DNA from: Polaromonas sp. OV174
Lineage (GTDB): Bacteria; Pseudomonadota; Gammaproteobacteria; Burkholderiales; Burkholderiaceae_C
Length of the DNA: 64,000 bases
Reading direction: 5' to 3'
NCBI RefSeq assembly: GCF_900112285.1
Contig: NZ_FOKZ01000014.1
Location: forward strand, 62,001 to 126,000
Numbering within the stretch: the stretch's first letter is position 1; each line of letters begins with the position of its first letter. Shown here in pieces: positions 10,106 through 18,184 of this stretch. The notes beneath the pieces are model-generated. The model ran no database searches, was not told the origin of the DNA, and worked only from the letters and a program-made list of their open reading frames with translations. A program made the position numbers and the translations under genes.

Positions 10106-10834
10106 ATGCGCCAAATTGTTCTAGACACTGAAACCACGGGTCTTTCCGCTGCAAACGGCGACCGCATTATTGAAATCGGCTGCGTCGAGTTGGTGGCCCG
10201 CAAGCTGACGGGCAACAACAAGCATTTCTATCTGAACCCCGAACGCGACAGTCATGAGGATGCGCTCAAGGTTCACGGCATCAGCAACGAGTTTTTAAAA
10301 GACAAGCCCAAGTTTTCGGCTGTGGCGAAGGAGCTGCTGGACTACCTGCAGGACGCCGAGATCATCATCCATAACGCGCCTTTTGACGTGGGTTTTCTGA
10401 ATAAGGAACTCGAACTATTGGGCAGGGCGCCGATTGAGCAGTGCGTGGCCAAGGTCACAGACACTTTGATGATGGCCAAGGAGATGTTCCCGGGCAAGCG
10501 CAACTCGCTGGATGCTTTGTGCGGCCGGCTGGAAGTTGATAACTCGGGTCGTACCCTGCATGGAGCATTGCTGGATGCCGAGTTGCTGGCCGATGTGTAC
10601 ATCAACCTCACGCGTGGGCAAAACAGCCTGATGATGGATGTGGACGTTCCCGGCAAAGACAGTGCTGAGGACAATGTCCCCTTGCTAGACTTGAGCGTGT
10701 TTGATCTGCCGGTGCTGGTGGCCAATGAGCTGGAAACCGGCGAGCATGAGAAAGTATTGACTGGTCTTGATAAGGCCAGCAAAGGAAAAACGGTCTGGCG
10801 CATAGAAAATAGCGGAGCCGAGAAAATTCACTGA
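10106..10834 (+). CDS. dnaQ: DNA polymerase III epsilon subunit (3'-5' proofreading exonuclease)
   Basis: 242 residues of a DnaQ/DEDDh exonuclease that proofreads for DNA polymerase III. ExoI motif MRQIVLDTETTG gives catalytic Asp7 and Glu9. ExoII is seen in HNAPFDVGFLNKEL. ExoIII is HGALLDAELLADVY, with the general-base His and metal-binding Asp. The C-terminal tail, loosely conserved, binds the polymerase alpha subunit. The ATG at 10106 is chosen over a GTG five codons upstream because family proteins start right before IVLDTETTG. The tRNA-Val follows 31 bp after the stop. Confidence 0.96.
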   Translation: MRQIVLDTETTGLSAANGDRIIEIGCVELVARKLTGNNKHFYLNPERDSHEDALKVHGISNEFLKDKPKFSAVAKELLDYLQDAEIIIHNAPFDVGFLNKELELLGRAPIEQCVAKVTDTLMMAKEMFPGKRNSLDALCGRLEVDNSGRTLHGALLDAELLADVYINLTRGQNSLMMDVDVPGKDSAEDNVPLLDLSVFDLPVLVANELETGEHEKVLTGLDKASKGKTVWRIENSGAEKIH

Positions 10835-10843
10835 ATATCGGCA

Positions 10844-10849
10844 TATAAT
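10844..10849 (+). promoter_or_regulatory. Probable -10 box of the tRNA-Val gene
   Basis: A perfect TATAAT lies 16 bp before the mature tRNA 5' end, just after the dnaQ stop codon. No strong -35 box is seen at 17 bp upstream. Confidence 0.45.
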
Positions 10850-10865
10850 AGAAAGCTGACCGATA

Positions 10866-10940
10866 GGGCGGTTAGCTCAGGGGTAGAGCACTGCATTCAC
10901 ACTGCAGGGGTCGCAAGTTCGAAACTTGCACCGCCCACCA
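10866..10940 (+). tRNA. tRNA-Val (anticodon CAC)
   Basis: A 75-nt cloverleaf with encoded CCA. The acceptor stem pairs GGGCGGT with ACCGCCC, the D-stem is GCTC/GAGC, and the anticodon stem CTGCA/TGCAG encloses loop TTCACAC, which puts CAC at positions 34-36 for valine GUG codons. The T-stem is GCAAG/CTTGC with loop TTCGAAA. The gene is the attachment site of the island: its last 48 bp are repeated at 40927-40974. The gene remains complete after integration. Confidence 0.97.
10893..10940. repeat. attL: 48-bp direct repeat (tRNA-Val 3' part)
   Basis: Runs from GCATTCACACTGCAGGGGTC to the encoded CCA, identical to 40927-40974. The crossover lies somewhere inside it; the anticodon loop is a typical target of tyrosine integrases. 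Confidence 0.95.
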
Positions 10941-10957
10941 AAAAACAAAATGAAATC

Positions 10958-10989
10958 AAGGACTTAGCAGGAATGCCAAGTCCTTTTTT
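10958..10989 (+). terminator. Terminator at the left end of the island
   Basis: AAGGACTT pairs with AAGTCCTT across a 12-nt loop, followed by T6. It is 17 bp after the tRNA CCA and lies on island DNA. It appears to replace the native tRNA terminator, which is now at 40990-41021. Confidence 0.8.
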
Positions 10990-11249
10990 GTGCCTTCGCT
11001 CTTCTGATACGCAACTTTTACGCAACTTCGCTTTTTTCTGTCTTCAGCTTCTGCTGTAGATTTTTTTGAAAATACGTGTTTTTTCCGCTCAGGTGACTGA
11101 CCGGCCTGGGCCTTAACCTCGCTGCCTAGGTCGAAGCCTTCTCCCGCTACGCCGGCACGTTGGCATCGCCGGACGCCAAGCAATAGCCTCAAGCCATCAG
11201 GAATAGCTTCTACTCCTGCCGTTGGCGCCTTATGGCAGTGGTGACGTGC

Positions 11250-11966
11250 TCAACCAGGCTTGTTGGCATTTTTCCGGCTTTCTTCGGATTTAAAATGCCA
11301 GCCGGTCAGAACTCCTCGGATGGTGTCCCAGTTTGGTACCTTCCTCGTTCGACCCTCTCTGCGCTCAATCAAGCTGATGCGTTTTGCGATTTCCTTGGCA
11401 ATCGCGCCGTTCGATGTTTTCCCCTTGTTGCGATGCAGAGTTTCCCCAATGTTCTGCGCCAACACCAAAATATCGTATGGTTCCTTCTGCCACCAAGGCA
11501 AATTTTCTTTAGCTGTTGTCAGTTCGCCAGATAGGCTGTTGTCTTCTATTTGGACATCAATGCCGGGGTATGTCTTCTTGACATAAGCACGGAAGTCGTC
11601 AATCTTGACGTACGCATCGGCAATGTCGTCTTGGGGGGAGTACTGCATTCCGGTCAGCCTTGATATAGCCGCGAGCCCACCCGCCTTGCCACGCAGAGCC
11701 GATTGCAGAGCGGCGGAGTGCTCCTTTACCTGTTTGTAAAGCTGAGCATTTCGGAAGAGCTCGCCCTCGTCATCTGTCAGTTTGGGGTACGTCTTACCTG
11801 CCAAATAGTGCAATTGCCCGCCAATATTCTCAACCGTAGCTTCACTTAGAAGAGCACCTTTCGCCTGCAAGCTGACATACAGTGCCTGCGCGATAAGTGC
11901 TGGAATATCGCTTACCGCGACCAATTGAGTGCCAGCAGGAAAAACAATCTCATTATTTTTTTGCAT
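11250..11966 (-). CDS. Hypothetical island protein next to attL
   Basis: A 238-residue frame with start MQKNNEIVFPAGTQLVAVSD. I do not recognise the family. The C-terminal 55 residues (about 180-225: TSNGAIAKEIAKRI to NWDTIRGVLTGWHFK) read like a small helix-turn-helix-type module ending in a basic tail, so nucleic-acid binding is possible. The rest is soluble and mixed charged. It is the first gene inside the left end and reads toward the tRNA. Codon use and GC are lower than in the core genes. Confidence 0.6.
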   Translation of the reverse strand: MQKNNEIVFPAGTQLVAVSDIPALIAQALYVSLQAKGALLSEATVENIGGQLHYLAGKTYPKLTDDEGELFRNAQLYKQVKEHSAALQSALRGKAGGLAAISRLTGMQYSPQDDIADAYVKIDDFRAYVKKTYPGIDVQIEDNSLSGELTTAKENLPWWQKEPYDILVLAQNIGETLHRNKGKTSNGAIAKEIAKRISLIERREGRTRKVPNWDTIRGVLTGWHFKSEESRKNANKPG

Positions 11967-12455
11967 ATCAACACGCTTTCAATGCCCGCTTTGATTTACC
12001 TGCCTCAGCAGGCCGGTGAGGGGGCCCCGCTTTTCAGTGGTTAATTTGGCTGGAGGGGAAACTCTCTCAATCGTACAACCCATGCTCAAGTTTCCCGTCT
12101 TGCGTGAACTAAGGTCGTCAGCAACTGCAGCAACTGCAGCAACTGCAGCAACTGCAGCAACTGCAGCAACTGCAGCAACTGCAGCAACTGCAGCAAGGTC
12201 AGCAGCAGTGTGGGCGAGTTAATTTGCTTCCAAATTTGCCGTCACCCTGAGCTTATGGTGCTTTTGTAACTGGCGCTTTCGAAAATGGGCTTTTCACCGT
12301 CGGCGCCATGTCCGTATTGGCTGCCTCTTTTTTATCGAAACCTGCCTTTTCTTGGCGGCGACTCTGGAAACCCTGAAATTTGTCCTATGCTAGTGAAGTA
12401 ATAGCGTTTTACATACATGGAAATCGAATGATGACGTTGAAGACGGAGGCGGTCA
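11967..12455. other. Gap with 9-bp tandem repeats, no gene seen
   Basis: About 490 bp between the first island gene and the truncated brxL. It contains the 8-copy repeat at 12121-12192. A plus-strand frame at 12016-12222 spans the repeat and encodes mainly Ala/Thr; I take it as spurious. I find no trace of the missing brxL 5' half here. Confidence 0.6.
12121..12192. repeat. Nonanucleotide tandem repeat (GCAACTGCA)x8
   Basis: Eight perfect head-to-tail copies of GCAACTGCA (72 bp), followed by degenerate GCAAGGTCAGCAGCAGTG. The unit contains a CTGCAG palindrome when joined. It is not coding by any support I can see. Confidence 0.95.
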
Positions 12456-13667
12456 GTGTCAGGGTCCGGCGTGTCGTTTGACCAGAAGGACGGCGTCAAC
12501 ATCATGAAGGGCTATATGGAGTCCGGAGAGTTCTCGCGCGGCAAGGAAAGCATCCGCGCCGATGGCTCCATCGTCCTGGTCGGCAACTTCGAGGTGGATG
12601 TGGAGCACCAGCAGCGGGTAGGCCATCTGTTTGGCCCTTTGCCGCCAGAAATGCGCGACGACACCGCTTTTATGGACCGGATTCACTGCTTTCTGCCAGG
12701 CTGGGACGTGCCCAAACTCAACCCTGGCATGTTCACCAACCATTTCGGCCTGGTGAGCGACTTTCTGTCGGAGTGCTTTACCCAGCTGCGCGGCCAAAGC
12801 CGGGTAGCCACCTTACAGGGGCGGGTGTTTTGGGGCGGGGCGTTGTCGGGCCGGGACCTGAACGGCGTGAACAAGACCGTCAGCGGCTTACTCAAGCTGA
12901 TTTACCCCGACGAAGGTGCGCAGGTCAGTGATGAGGACCTGGAATGGGCGGTGCGCCTGGCGCTGGAAGTGCGGCGCCGCGTCAAGGAGCAGCAAAAACG
13001 CATCCGCGCGGCCGAGTTTCGCAATACCCACTTCAGCTACACCATAGGCACCGAGGGCGTCGAAAAGTTTGTCTCCACCCCTGAGCTGCAGAGTCAGAGC
13101 GGCATTGGCGACGAGCCGCTGGAATCTGGCCAGATTTGGACGCTCAGCCCCGGCGGCCAGGAAGAGCACCCGGGGTTGTTCCGCCTGGAAGTGACCGAAG
13201 GGCCAGGCAGTGGCGTTCGCGTGCTCAACAACCCGGTGCCAGCGGCGTTCCGGGAGTCGATTCGATGTGCCGAGCAAAATTTGTATGCACGCGCTGCCCA
13301 GCTGGTCGGGGACCGTGACCCTCGCGCCCACGAGTTTTCGGTCCAGATACGCGGCTTTGATGCCGCCAAGTCTGGCGCCAAGACCGGCGTTGCATCCCTG
13401 ATTGCACTGGCCAGCGCGCTGCTGCGCAAGTCGGTTCGCGGCGGCCTGGTGGTGGTCGGGGAGGTCACCTTGGGCGGTACCATCGAACCGGTTCACAACG
13501 CCGTGACGCTGGCCGAATTGGCGGTAGAGAAGGGTGCCAAGGCACTGCTGCTGCCCGTGGCCTGCCGCAAGCAGCTATTTGACCTGTCGGACGACATGGC
13601 GACAAAGCTGGACGTCGAGTTTTACCAGGATGCGCGCGATGCGCTGCTGAAGGCGTTGGCGGACTGA
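12456..13667 (+). pseudogene. brxL: 5'-truncated brxL (BREX Lon-like ATPase)
   Basis: The 403-residue frame matches the C-terminal part of BrxL, the AAA+/Lon-like protein of BREX phage defence. Recognisable blocks are GVSFDQKDGVNIMKGYMESG, GPLPPEMRDDTAFMDRIH and LPGWDVPK, and a C-terminal Lon-type domain (about residues 290-400, GLVVVGEVTLGGTIEPVHNA). Complete BrxL proteins are about 680-700 residues, so roughly the first 280-300, including Walker A, are missing. Similarity begins abruptly at about 12465, and an in-frame TGA lies just upstream at 12438. A GGAGG 6 nt before a GTG at 12456 could still allow translation of the fragment. No pglZ, brxC or pglX gene is nearby. Confidence 0.85.
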
Positions 13668-13738
13668 ATGCCCCGAGCGCCGAGAGACCTTATTCATTCG
13701 AGAGCTGCAATGACCGATATCTATGCGACTGGAAATGT

Positions 13739-14212
13739 ATGAACTATGAAAAAACCCAGCCTCAAGCGCTGCTGGAACCCGAAGTAGTTCTGAACCTGTG
13801 GGCTTACGCTGGTGAGGATGGTTATGTGATGCGTTTGTCGGCGAAGGCCTATGTCATGCAAGGCGACGACAAGCACAAGTTATCACTATTGCACGACTTG
13901 TCTTCCACTGACTTCCTTTCTGCTGCATGGCAAAAAGTTCCAGAAAATTTCAAGATGAACGGACCAGATGGCGAAGAAATGAAAGGGGTTGCTCATGCTT
14001 CAATGCTCTCGAACGAAGCTGTCCATGGGCATCTATTCGGTTCGCTGATGGAAGAGATGGCTGAAAATTTGCCTATGCAAGTCCGAAGCCTGGATGGCGA
14101 ATACATTCAATTTAAGCTCGACCTGCCACAAAATCCTCTCGCTGTAACCACGCTGGTAATCGAATATGAAGACGGCCGATTAGTGCCAATGGTGTCTAAC
14201 CAGGAAAAATAG
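13739..14212 (+). CDS. Hypothetical acidic protein
   Basis: 157 residues starting MNYEKTQPQALLEPEVVLNL. Family not recognised. It is acidic, with no membrane segment or signal peptide, and looks like a small soluble single-domain protein. The frame is uninterrupted with ATG at 13739, but no strong ribosome site is visible. GC is lower than in the core genes. It lies 71 bp after the brxL remnant in the same direction, but nothing ties it to BREX. Confidence 0.6.
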   Translation: MNYEKTQPQALLEPEVVLNLWAYAGEDGYVMRLSAKAYVMQGDDKHKLSLLHDLSSTDFLSAAWQKVPENFKMNGPDGEEMKGVAHASMLSNEAVHGHLFGSLMEEMAENLPMQVRSLDGEYIQFKLDLPQNPLAVTTLVIEYEDGRLVPMVSNQEK

Positions 14213-14374
14213 GGGGTGTCGCAAGAAAAGGAGTCAGGCTTTCTCTGGCTTTTTTCCTTGTCGGTCATTGTGCGTTTTTTCCTCTTGTTGAATCAGGGCA
14301 AGCTCGCGCATTACGCCGCGTAGGCGATTGCCAAATGTATGAGCGGCATGCGGCCCCACCACAAAAAGGTAGCT

Positions 14375-14968
14375 ATGCATAATTTCAGCCTTGATGCTCC
14401 AGCTGGTGTGCACTTCAGCTTTAGGGATTTCATTGAATGCGGTAAGACTTGGGAGCGTTCTGCCAGGGAAGATTCGACTTTTGATAACAGGCCAGTGCAA
14501 AACGAATCATGGCTCGCCATAGCCCAACTGGGAGCGGTCGTTCTTGATGCCGTTTGGACTCAATTCGGGGAGCTTTCGTTAACCTACGGGTTCACCTCAG
14601 GGCATCTTTCCCAACTTATCGCCAAAAGTTCGAATCCTCAAATCGCGCCCAGCAATGACCAACATGCGGCCTGCGAACTAAATACAAAGGGCAACCCTAT
14701 TTGCCGTTACTTGGGTGCTGCATGTGACTTCCGTGTGCAGGGAAAAGAGCACGGAATGCATGACGTTGCACGTTGGATTGCCGACCATGTGCCGTTTGAT
14801 AGCTTGTACTATTACGGCGATGACCGTCCGGTCCATGTAAGCTGGGGTCCATTACAGAGGCGAAGCGTCGTGTTGATGAAGACACACAATCTCACCGGCA
14901 AAAGAAGTCCTGCTTTTCATGCTCGCGGTGACAAGGGCGTTGCCATTTTGAATGCTGCGGCTTACTGA
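14375..14968 (+). CDS. Degenerate peptidase M15/Hedgehog-fold-like protein
   Basis: 197 residues. From about residue 66 the order of elements resembles D-Ala-D-Ala carboxypeptidase family M15: LSLTYGFTSGHL (usual 'TSGYRS' block), then CRYLGAACDF at 110-119, in the place of the SxHxxGxAxD zinc motif, and PVHVSWGP (His154), the last zinc ligand block. The first zinc His is replaced by Arg111 while Asp118 and His154 remain, so zinc hydrolysis is doubtful. ATG at 14375 follows AAAAGGTAGCT; a start 12 codons earlier lacks a ribosome site. The family call is from motif order only. Confidence 0.55.
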   Translation: MHNFSLDAPAGVHFSFRDFIECGKTWERSAREDSTFDNRPVQNESWLAIAQLGAVVLDAVWTQFGELSLTYGFTSGHLSQLIAKSSNPQIAPSNDQHAACELNTKGNPICRYLGAACDFRVQGKEHGMHDVARWIADHVPFDSLYYYGDDRPVHVSWGPLQRRSVVLMKTHNLTGKRSPAFHARGDKGVAILNAAAY

Positions 14969-15285
14969 CAAAAGTTTTGGGTCTGTCGCTCGGAACTGGC
15001 CTGCCTCTCATCCCGCGTCCTCAACATTGCTCGAATGGCGGCTTAGGGCACGTTTGAGTCCGTGGCGAATGTCAGGTTTTCGGCGATGCCATCATTCAAT
15101 TTCTAGCCTCCTGATATCTGGGCTATTGCCGCTTACTTCTTCCTCTTCGAGCGGCAGGTCAACGTGGTGCATCGGGCGGCCCCTGGCGCCCGAATCTGCT
15201 TCAACACCAAGCCGAGCGACACCGCTGAAGCCGTCCAGCGTTGGGCATAGCTCTACGTTTCGCGTGCTTTTGAACCACTGCGCGC
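14969..15285. other. Gap with a possible degraded reading frame
   Basis: A plus-strand frame at about 15055-15250 reads ESVANVRFSAMPSFNF, a TAG, then PPDIWAIAAYFFLFERQ on to a stop at 15250. The composition after the stop looks protein-like, so this could be a gene relic, but I cannot name a family. No intact gene is supported. Confidence 0.35.
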
Positions 15286-15960
15286 TTAACCGCCAAGGTC
15301 CAATGATGACTGAATATCGCTTTGAGCACTCTCGACCGGGCCTGTCGTGAACTCTGTTTCATCAAAGAGCTGAATCAGCGTGCGTGCATCCTCATCCGAT
15401 TTCGCGTCCAGCCAAGCGTCATACCGGCTCGGCGGCAACACCACAATTGAGCGCTTTTCTTTGCCCGGCTTGTGAAAACGCCTCATGAGGGGGTGTTCAT
15501 CCGCATTGAGTGTTGGCAAGGTGAACGACCAGTAAATCTCCCCTTCAGCCGAGGTCCAACGGTCGTACAGGCCGGCGACCGCCATCACCCCACCATCTTG
15601 GCGCCCGATTTGCCACCACTGAGACTTTCCTGATTCGTAGTTGGGCTCGACGAAGGCCTGCATGGGTACCAAGCAAAACTGCCGGCGGCGCCAGGGAAGG
15701 CGGAAGCTGTCCAAGGTCGCAATCGTTTCCGACCGGGCGTTAAAAGTGTCGTATTTCAGCTTGGTCGATTCGGCAAAAAACGGAACCAACCCGAAGTGCG
15801 CCTTTTCTAGCATCAGCCCTGTTGAGTCCTCGGCCGCGCGGCGCAGCATAGGGGCCACGTAGCCCTTGTAAACATGCTCAGGGTACTCAAAGTCCGGGGC
15901 GGGGACGCCAAATCGCGCGGCAATTGATGACGGCTTGGGTGCTGTGTACTGGTTGCACAT
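15286..15960 (-). CDS. SRAP-domain protein (HMCES/YedK family)
   Basis: 224 residues starting MCNQYTAPKPSSIAARFG. After removal of Met1, Cys2 forms a covalent link to abasic sites in single-stranded DNA, the known reaction of YedK/HMCES. The conserved blocks FNARSETI, CLVPMQAFVEPNY (usual 'RRCLVPADGFYEW') and HPLMRRFHKP are present. ATG at 15960 is chosen because the catalytic Cys must be residue 2; a longer frame adds 12 codons. It is divergent from imuA, with the LexA box in the 141-bp gap, so SOS control of both genes is plausible. Confidence 0.93.
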   Translation of the reverse strand: MCNQYTAPKPSSIAARFGVPAPDFEYPEHVYKGYVAPMLRRAAEDSTGLMLEKAHFGLVPFFAESTKLKYDTFNARSETIATLDSFRLPWRRRQFCLVPMQAFVEPNYESGKSQWWQIGRQDGGVMAVAGLYDRWTSAEGEIYWSFTLPTLNADEHPLMRRFHKPGKEKRSIVVLPPSRYDAWLDAKSDEDARTLIQLFDETEFTTGPVESAQSDIQSSLDLGG

Positions 15961-16071
15961 GGCGTTGATTTTCGCCACTGGGAGCGACGCGCGCAATCCT
16001 TGCCCGTCTTTGGCGGGGCCATAGGTGTACTTTACAAATTCGACTTTGGGTAAAGCCTGGCTTTAACTATA

Positions 16072-16087
16072 CTGTGTATTTGTACAG
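16072..16087. promoter_or_regulatory. LexA (SOS) box between the SRAP gene and imuA
   Basis: CTGTGTATTTGTACAG fits CTGT-N8-ACAG exactly, the LexA operator of beta- and gammaproteobacteria. It overlaps a TATACT -10-like sequence (16068-16073), so LexA would block the imuA promoter. It lies 14 bp before the imuA ATG and 111 bp from the SRAP start. Confidence 0.9.
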
Positions 16088-16101
16088 TATCAATTCAACC
16101 T

Positions 16102-16923
16102 ATGTCCGCCGTTCCTCAATCTCGGGAAGAGCTTGTCTCGTGTCCTGGAGATGCTTCATCTCACCATTTCGACCTGGCGCATCTGCCAGGTCGGGTGTCC
16201 AAGGCTGTCTGGCGCGGCACCGAGATTGGCCGGGCGGAACAAGCCGTCGTTTCAAGCGGTTTCCCGGCGCTTGATGCGCAACTGCCGGGCGGCGGCTGGC
16301 CCTGTCAGTCCTTGACGGAGCTGCTGCAAGCTCAGCCCGCGCTGTGCGAATGGCGTCTGCTGGCTCCTAGCCTGGCCCAATTGGTGGGCGATGGTGGGCA
16401 AATCCTGCTGGTCGGTCCGCCCAAGCGGCCGCATGCCTCCGGTCTTGCCCAATTGGGCCTCCATGAAAAGAACCTGGTTTGGCTGGCGGCTGACACCCCG
16501 AGCGAGCGCCTTTGGACCACGGAGCAGTTGGTCAAGGCCAATCCTCGTGGTGCGGTCCTGGCCTGGCTACCGCAGGCCCGTGCCGAGCAGCTGCGTCGGC
16601 TGCAGGTGCATGCCCAAGCCTGCGATTGCCCGGTGTTTCTGTTCCGCCCAGAACAGGCGCAGCGCGATGCCTCGCCGGCGCCACTGCGGGTGTTGGCCTC
16701 GCTCGGCCTTGACTGGCAGCTCCATGTCCAGATTCTCAAGCGCAAAGGCGGTCAGCATGAGGGAACGCTGGTGCTGCCGTCCATTCCCGGCACGCTGGCC
16801 CAGGTGCTGACGCCGCGGCTGCTGCGGCCCAGTCAACTCATGTCCAGGACGGAGGCTTCCGATGTCAATGCATTGGGCCGCGCTGTTGAGCAACCCTCCC
16901 GCCGACAGTTCGCTCGCCACTGA
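16102..16923 (+). CDS. imuA: Mutasome accessory protein ImuA (RecA/SulA-like)
   Basis: 273 residues. ImuA is the RecA-like partner of ImuB and DnaE2 in SOS-induced translesion mutagenesis. The N-terminal half contains VVSSGFPALDAQLPGGGWP, the family's characteristic glycine-rich block, then QILLVGPPKRPHASGL in place of a Walker-type loop, and GAVLAWLPQARAEQLRRLQV. The gene starts 14 bp after the LexA box and overlaps imuB by 62 bp, which indicates translational coupling. The final 30 residues after MSRTEASDVNALG are in the overlap and need not be conserved. Confidence 0.9.
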   Translation: MSAVPQSREELVSCPGDASSHHFDLAHLPGRVSKAVWRGTEIGRAEQAVVSSGFPALDAQLPGGGWPCQSLTELLQAQPALCEWRLLAPSLAQLVGDGGQILLVGPPKRPHASGLAQLGLHEKNLVWLAADTPSERLWTTEQLVKANPRGAVLAWLPQARAEQLRRLQVHAQACDCPVFLFRPEQAQRDASPAPLRVLASLGLDWQLHVQILKRKGGQHEGTLVLPSIPGTLAQVLTPRLLRPSQLMSRTEASDVNALGRAVEQPSRRQFARH

Positions 16924-18175
16924 CCCCGCCGGTATTGCGGTCTGGGCCCTGCAGTTCACGCCGCGCGTGGCGTACCGGGACGAGGCCGTGGTGCTGGAAC
17001 TGGCGCAAAGTGTGCGGCTGTTTGGCGGCGAGGAACCTCTGCACGAACTCGTGGAATCGAGCGCCGCGGAGATGGGAGTGACCTTCATCGCCTGGGCGCC
17101 GACCAGCCTGGCCGCCCTGGCTTTGGCCCGAGCCGGCATCCGCGATGGTTTCGCGCGCCCCCTGGCCAGGCTGCTGGACCCCTTGCCGTTTGAGCATCTG
17201 AGCGCCGTCAATGCCCATGCGGCGACCCTGTCACGGCTGGGCTGCCGGACCCTCGCCGATGTGCGCAGGCTGCCCCGGGGCGGCATCAGCCGGCGCTTCG
17301 ACAAGGAGTTGCTGATGGCGCTGGACCAGGCTTACGGCCTCAGCCCGGAGGTTCACAACTGGGTGACGCTGCCGGAAACCTTTGCGGCACGGCTGGAACT
17401 GCCCGGCCGTGTCGAGACCAGCCCTGGCCTGCTGTTCGGCGCCAGGCGCCTGCTGCTGCAGATGGGCGGCTGGCTGGCGGCCCGCCATGCCGGTGTGACG
17501 GCGTTCAGGCTGCGCTGGTGCCACGATGCCATGCGCGCCCGCGACGCGGGTGACGGCGGGGAAATCACGATTCGCACCGCCGAGCCCACCCAGAACGTCG
17601 ACCACCTGTGCCGTTTGCTGGCCGAGCACCTGGCCAAAGTGCAGCTGCTGGCTCCCGTCTCGGACATCGAAATCTCAGCGACCGAGGTCACCGCCATCGT
17701 GGAACACAGCCACTCACTGGTGCCCGACAAGGTCAGGCAAGGCGAATCGCTGGTTCTGGTACTCGAGCGCATTGAGGCGCGTCTTGGCAAGACGCGGGTC
17801 TTGCGGCCGGTGCTGATGGAAGACCACCGTCTCGAATGGATGCAGCGCTGGCAAGCCCAGGACGCAGCGCGGCCGAACGCCACGCGGCGGCAAACGACGG
17901 TGCCGCAGCCGGCCTGGATTCTGCGCACACCGCTGAAGCTGGCCATCGTCAAAAACCGGCCAATTTACCAGGGCCCGCTGCAGCTGCTGCTCGGTCCCGA
18001 CCGGGTCGAAGGTGGCTGGTGGCATAGAGCCCAGGGGGAGGAGGGCTGCCGAAACCTGAATGTCCAGCGCGATTACTGGGTGGCCTTGAGTGCGCATGCC
18101 GGTGCGCTCTGGATTTTTCAGCAGCGGCTAGGGACCGACGAGACCGCGTGGTTTCTGCACGGGCACTTCGCGTGA
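16862..18175 (+). CDS. imuB: Y-family polymerase-like mutasome protein ImuB
   Basis: 437 residues. ImuB resembles Y-family polymerases but is inactive and acts as an adaptor linking DnaE2 to the sliding clamp. The palm/thumb block LEL..SVRLFGGEEPLHEL at about residues 45-62 and the little-finger region (EISATEVTAIVEHSHSLVPD) are visible. Compared with standard ImuB the N-terminal 60-70 residues are shortened: MSMHWAALL is followed directly by AVWALQFTPRVAY, so the usual first catalytic-site region is absent. I believe such short versions occur in other Burkholderiales. It ends 9 bp before dnaE2. Confidence 0.9.
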   Translation: MSMHWAALLSNPPADSSLATDPAGIAVWALQFTPRVAYRDEAVVLELAQSVRLFGGEEPLHELVESSAAEMGVTFIAWAPTSLAALALARAGIRDGFARPLARLLDPLPFEHLSAVNAHAATLSRLGCRTLADVRRLPRGGISRRFDKELLMALDQAYGLSPEVHNWVTLPETFAARLELPGRVETSPGLLFGARRLLLQMGGWLAARHAGVTAFRLRWCHDAMRARDAGDGGEITIRTAEPTQNVDHLCRLLAEHLAKVQLLAPVSDIEISATEVTAIVEHSHSLVPDKVRQGESLVLVLERIEARLGKTRVLRPVLMEDHRLEWMQRWQAQDAARPNATRRQTTVPQPAWILRTPLKLAIVKNRPIYQGPLQLLLGPDRVEGGWWHRAQGEEGCRNLNVQRDYWVALSAHAGALWIFQQRLGTDETAWFLHGHFA

Positions 18176-18184
18176 GACGCTGCC

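Noticed and set aside
12121..12192. CRISPR-like repeat array
   Set aside because: Units are contiguous without spacers and no cas gene is present anywhere in the window.
12016..12222. Plus-strand frame with Ala-Thr repeats
   Set aside because: Its body is the 9-bp tandem repeat, which stays open because the unit has no stop; no ribosome site or homolog type.
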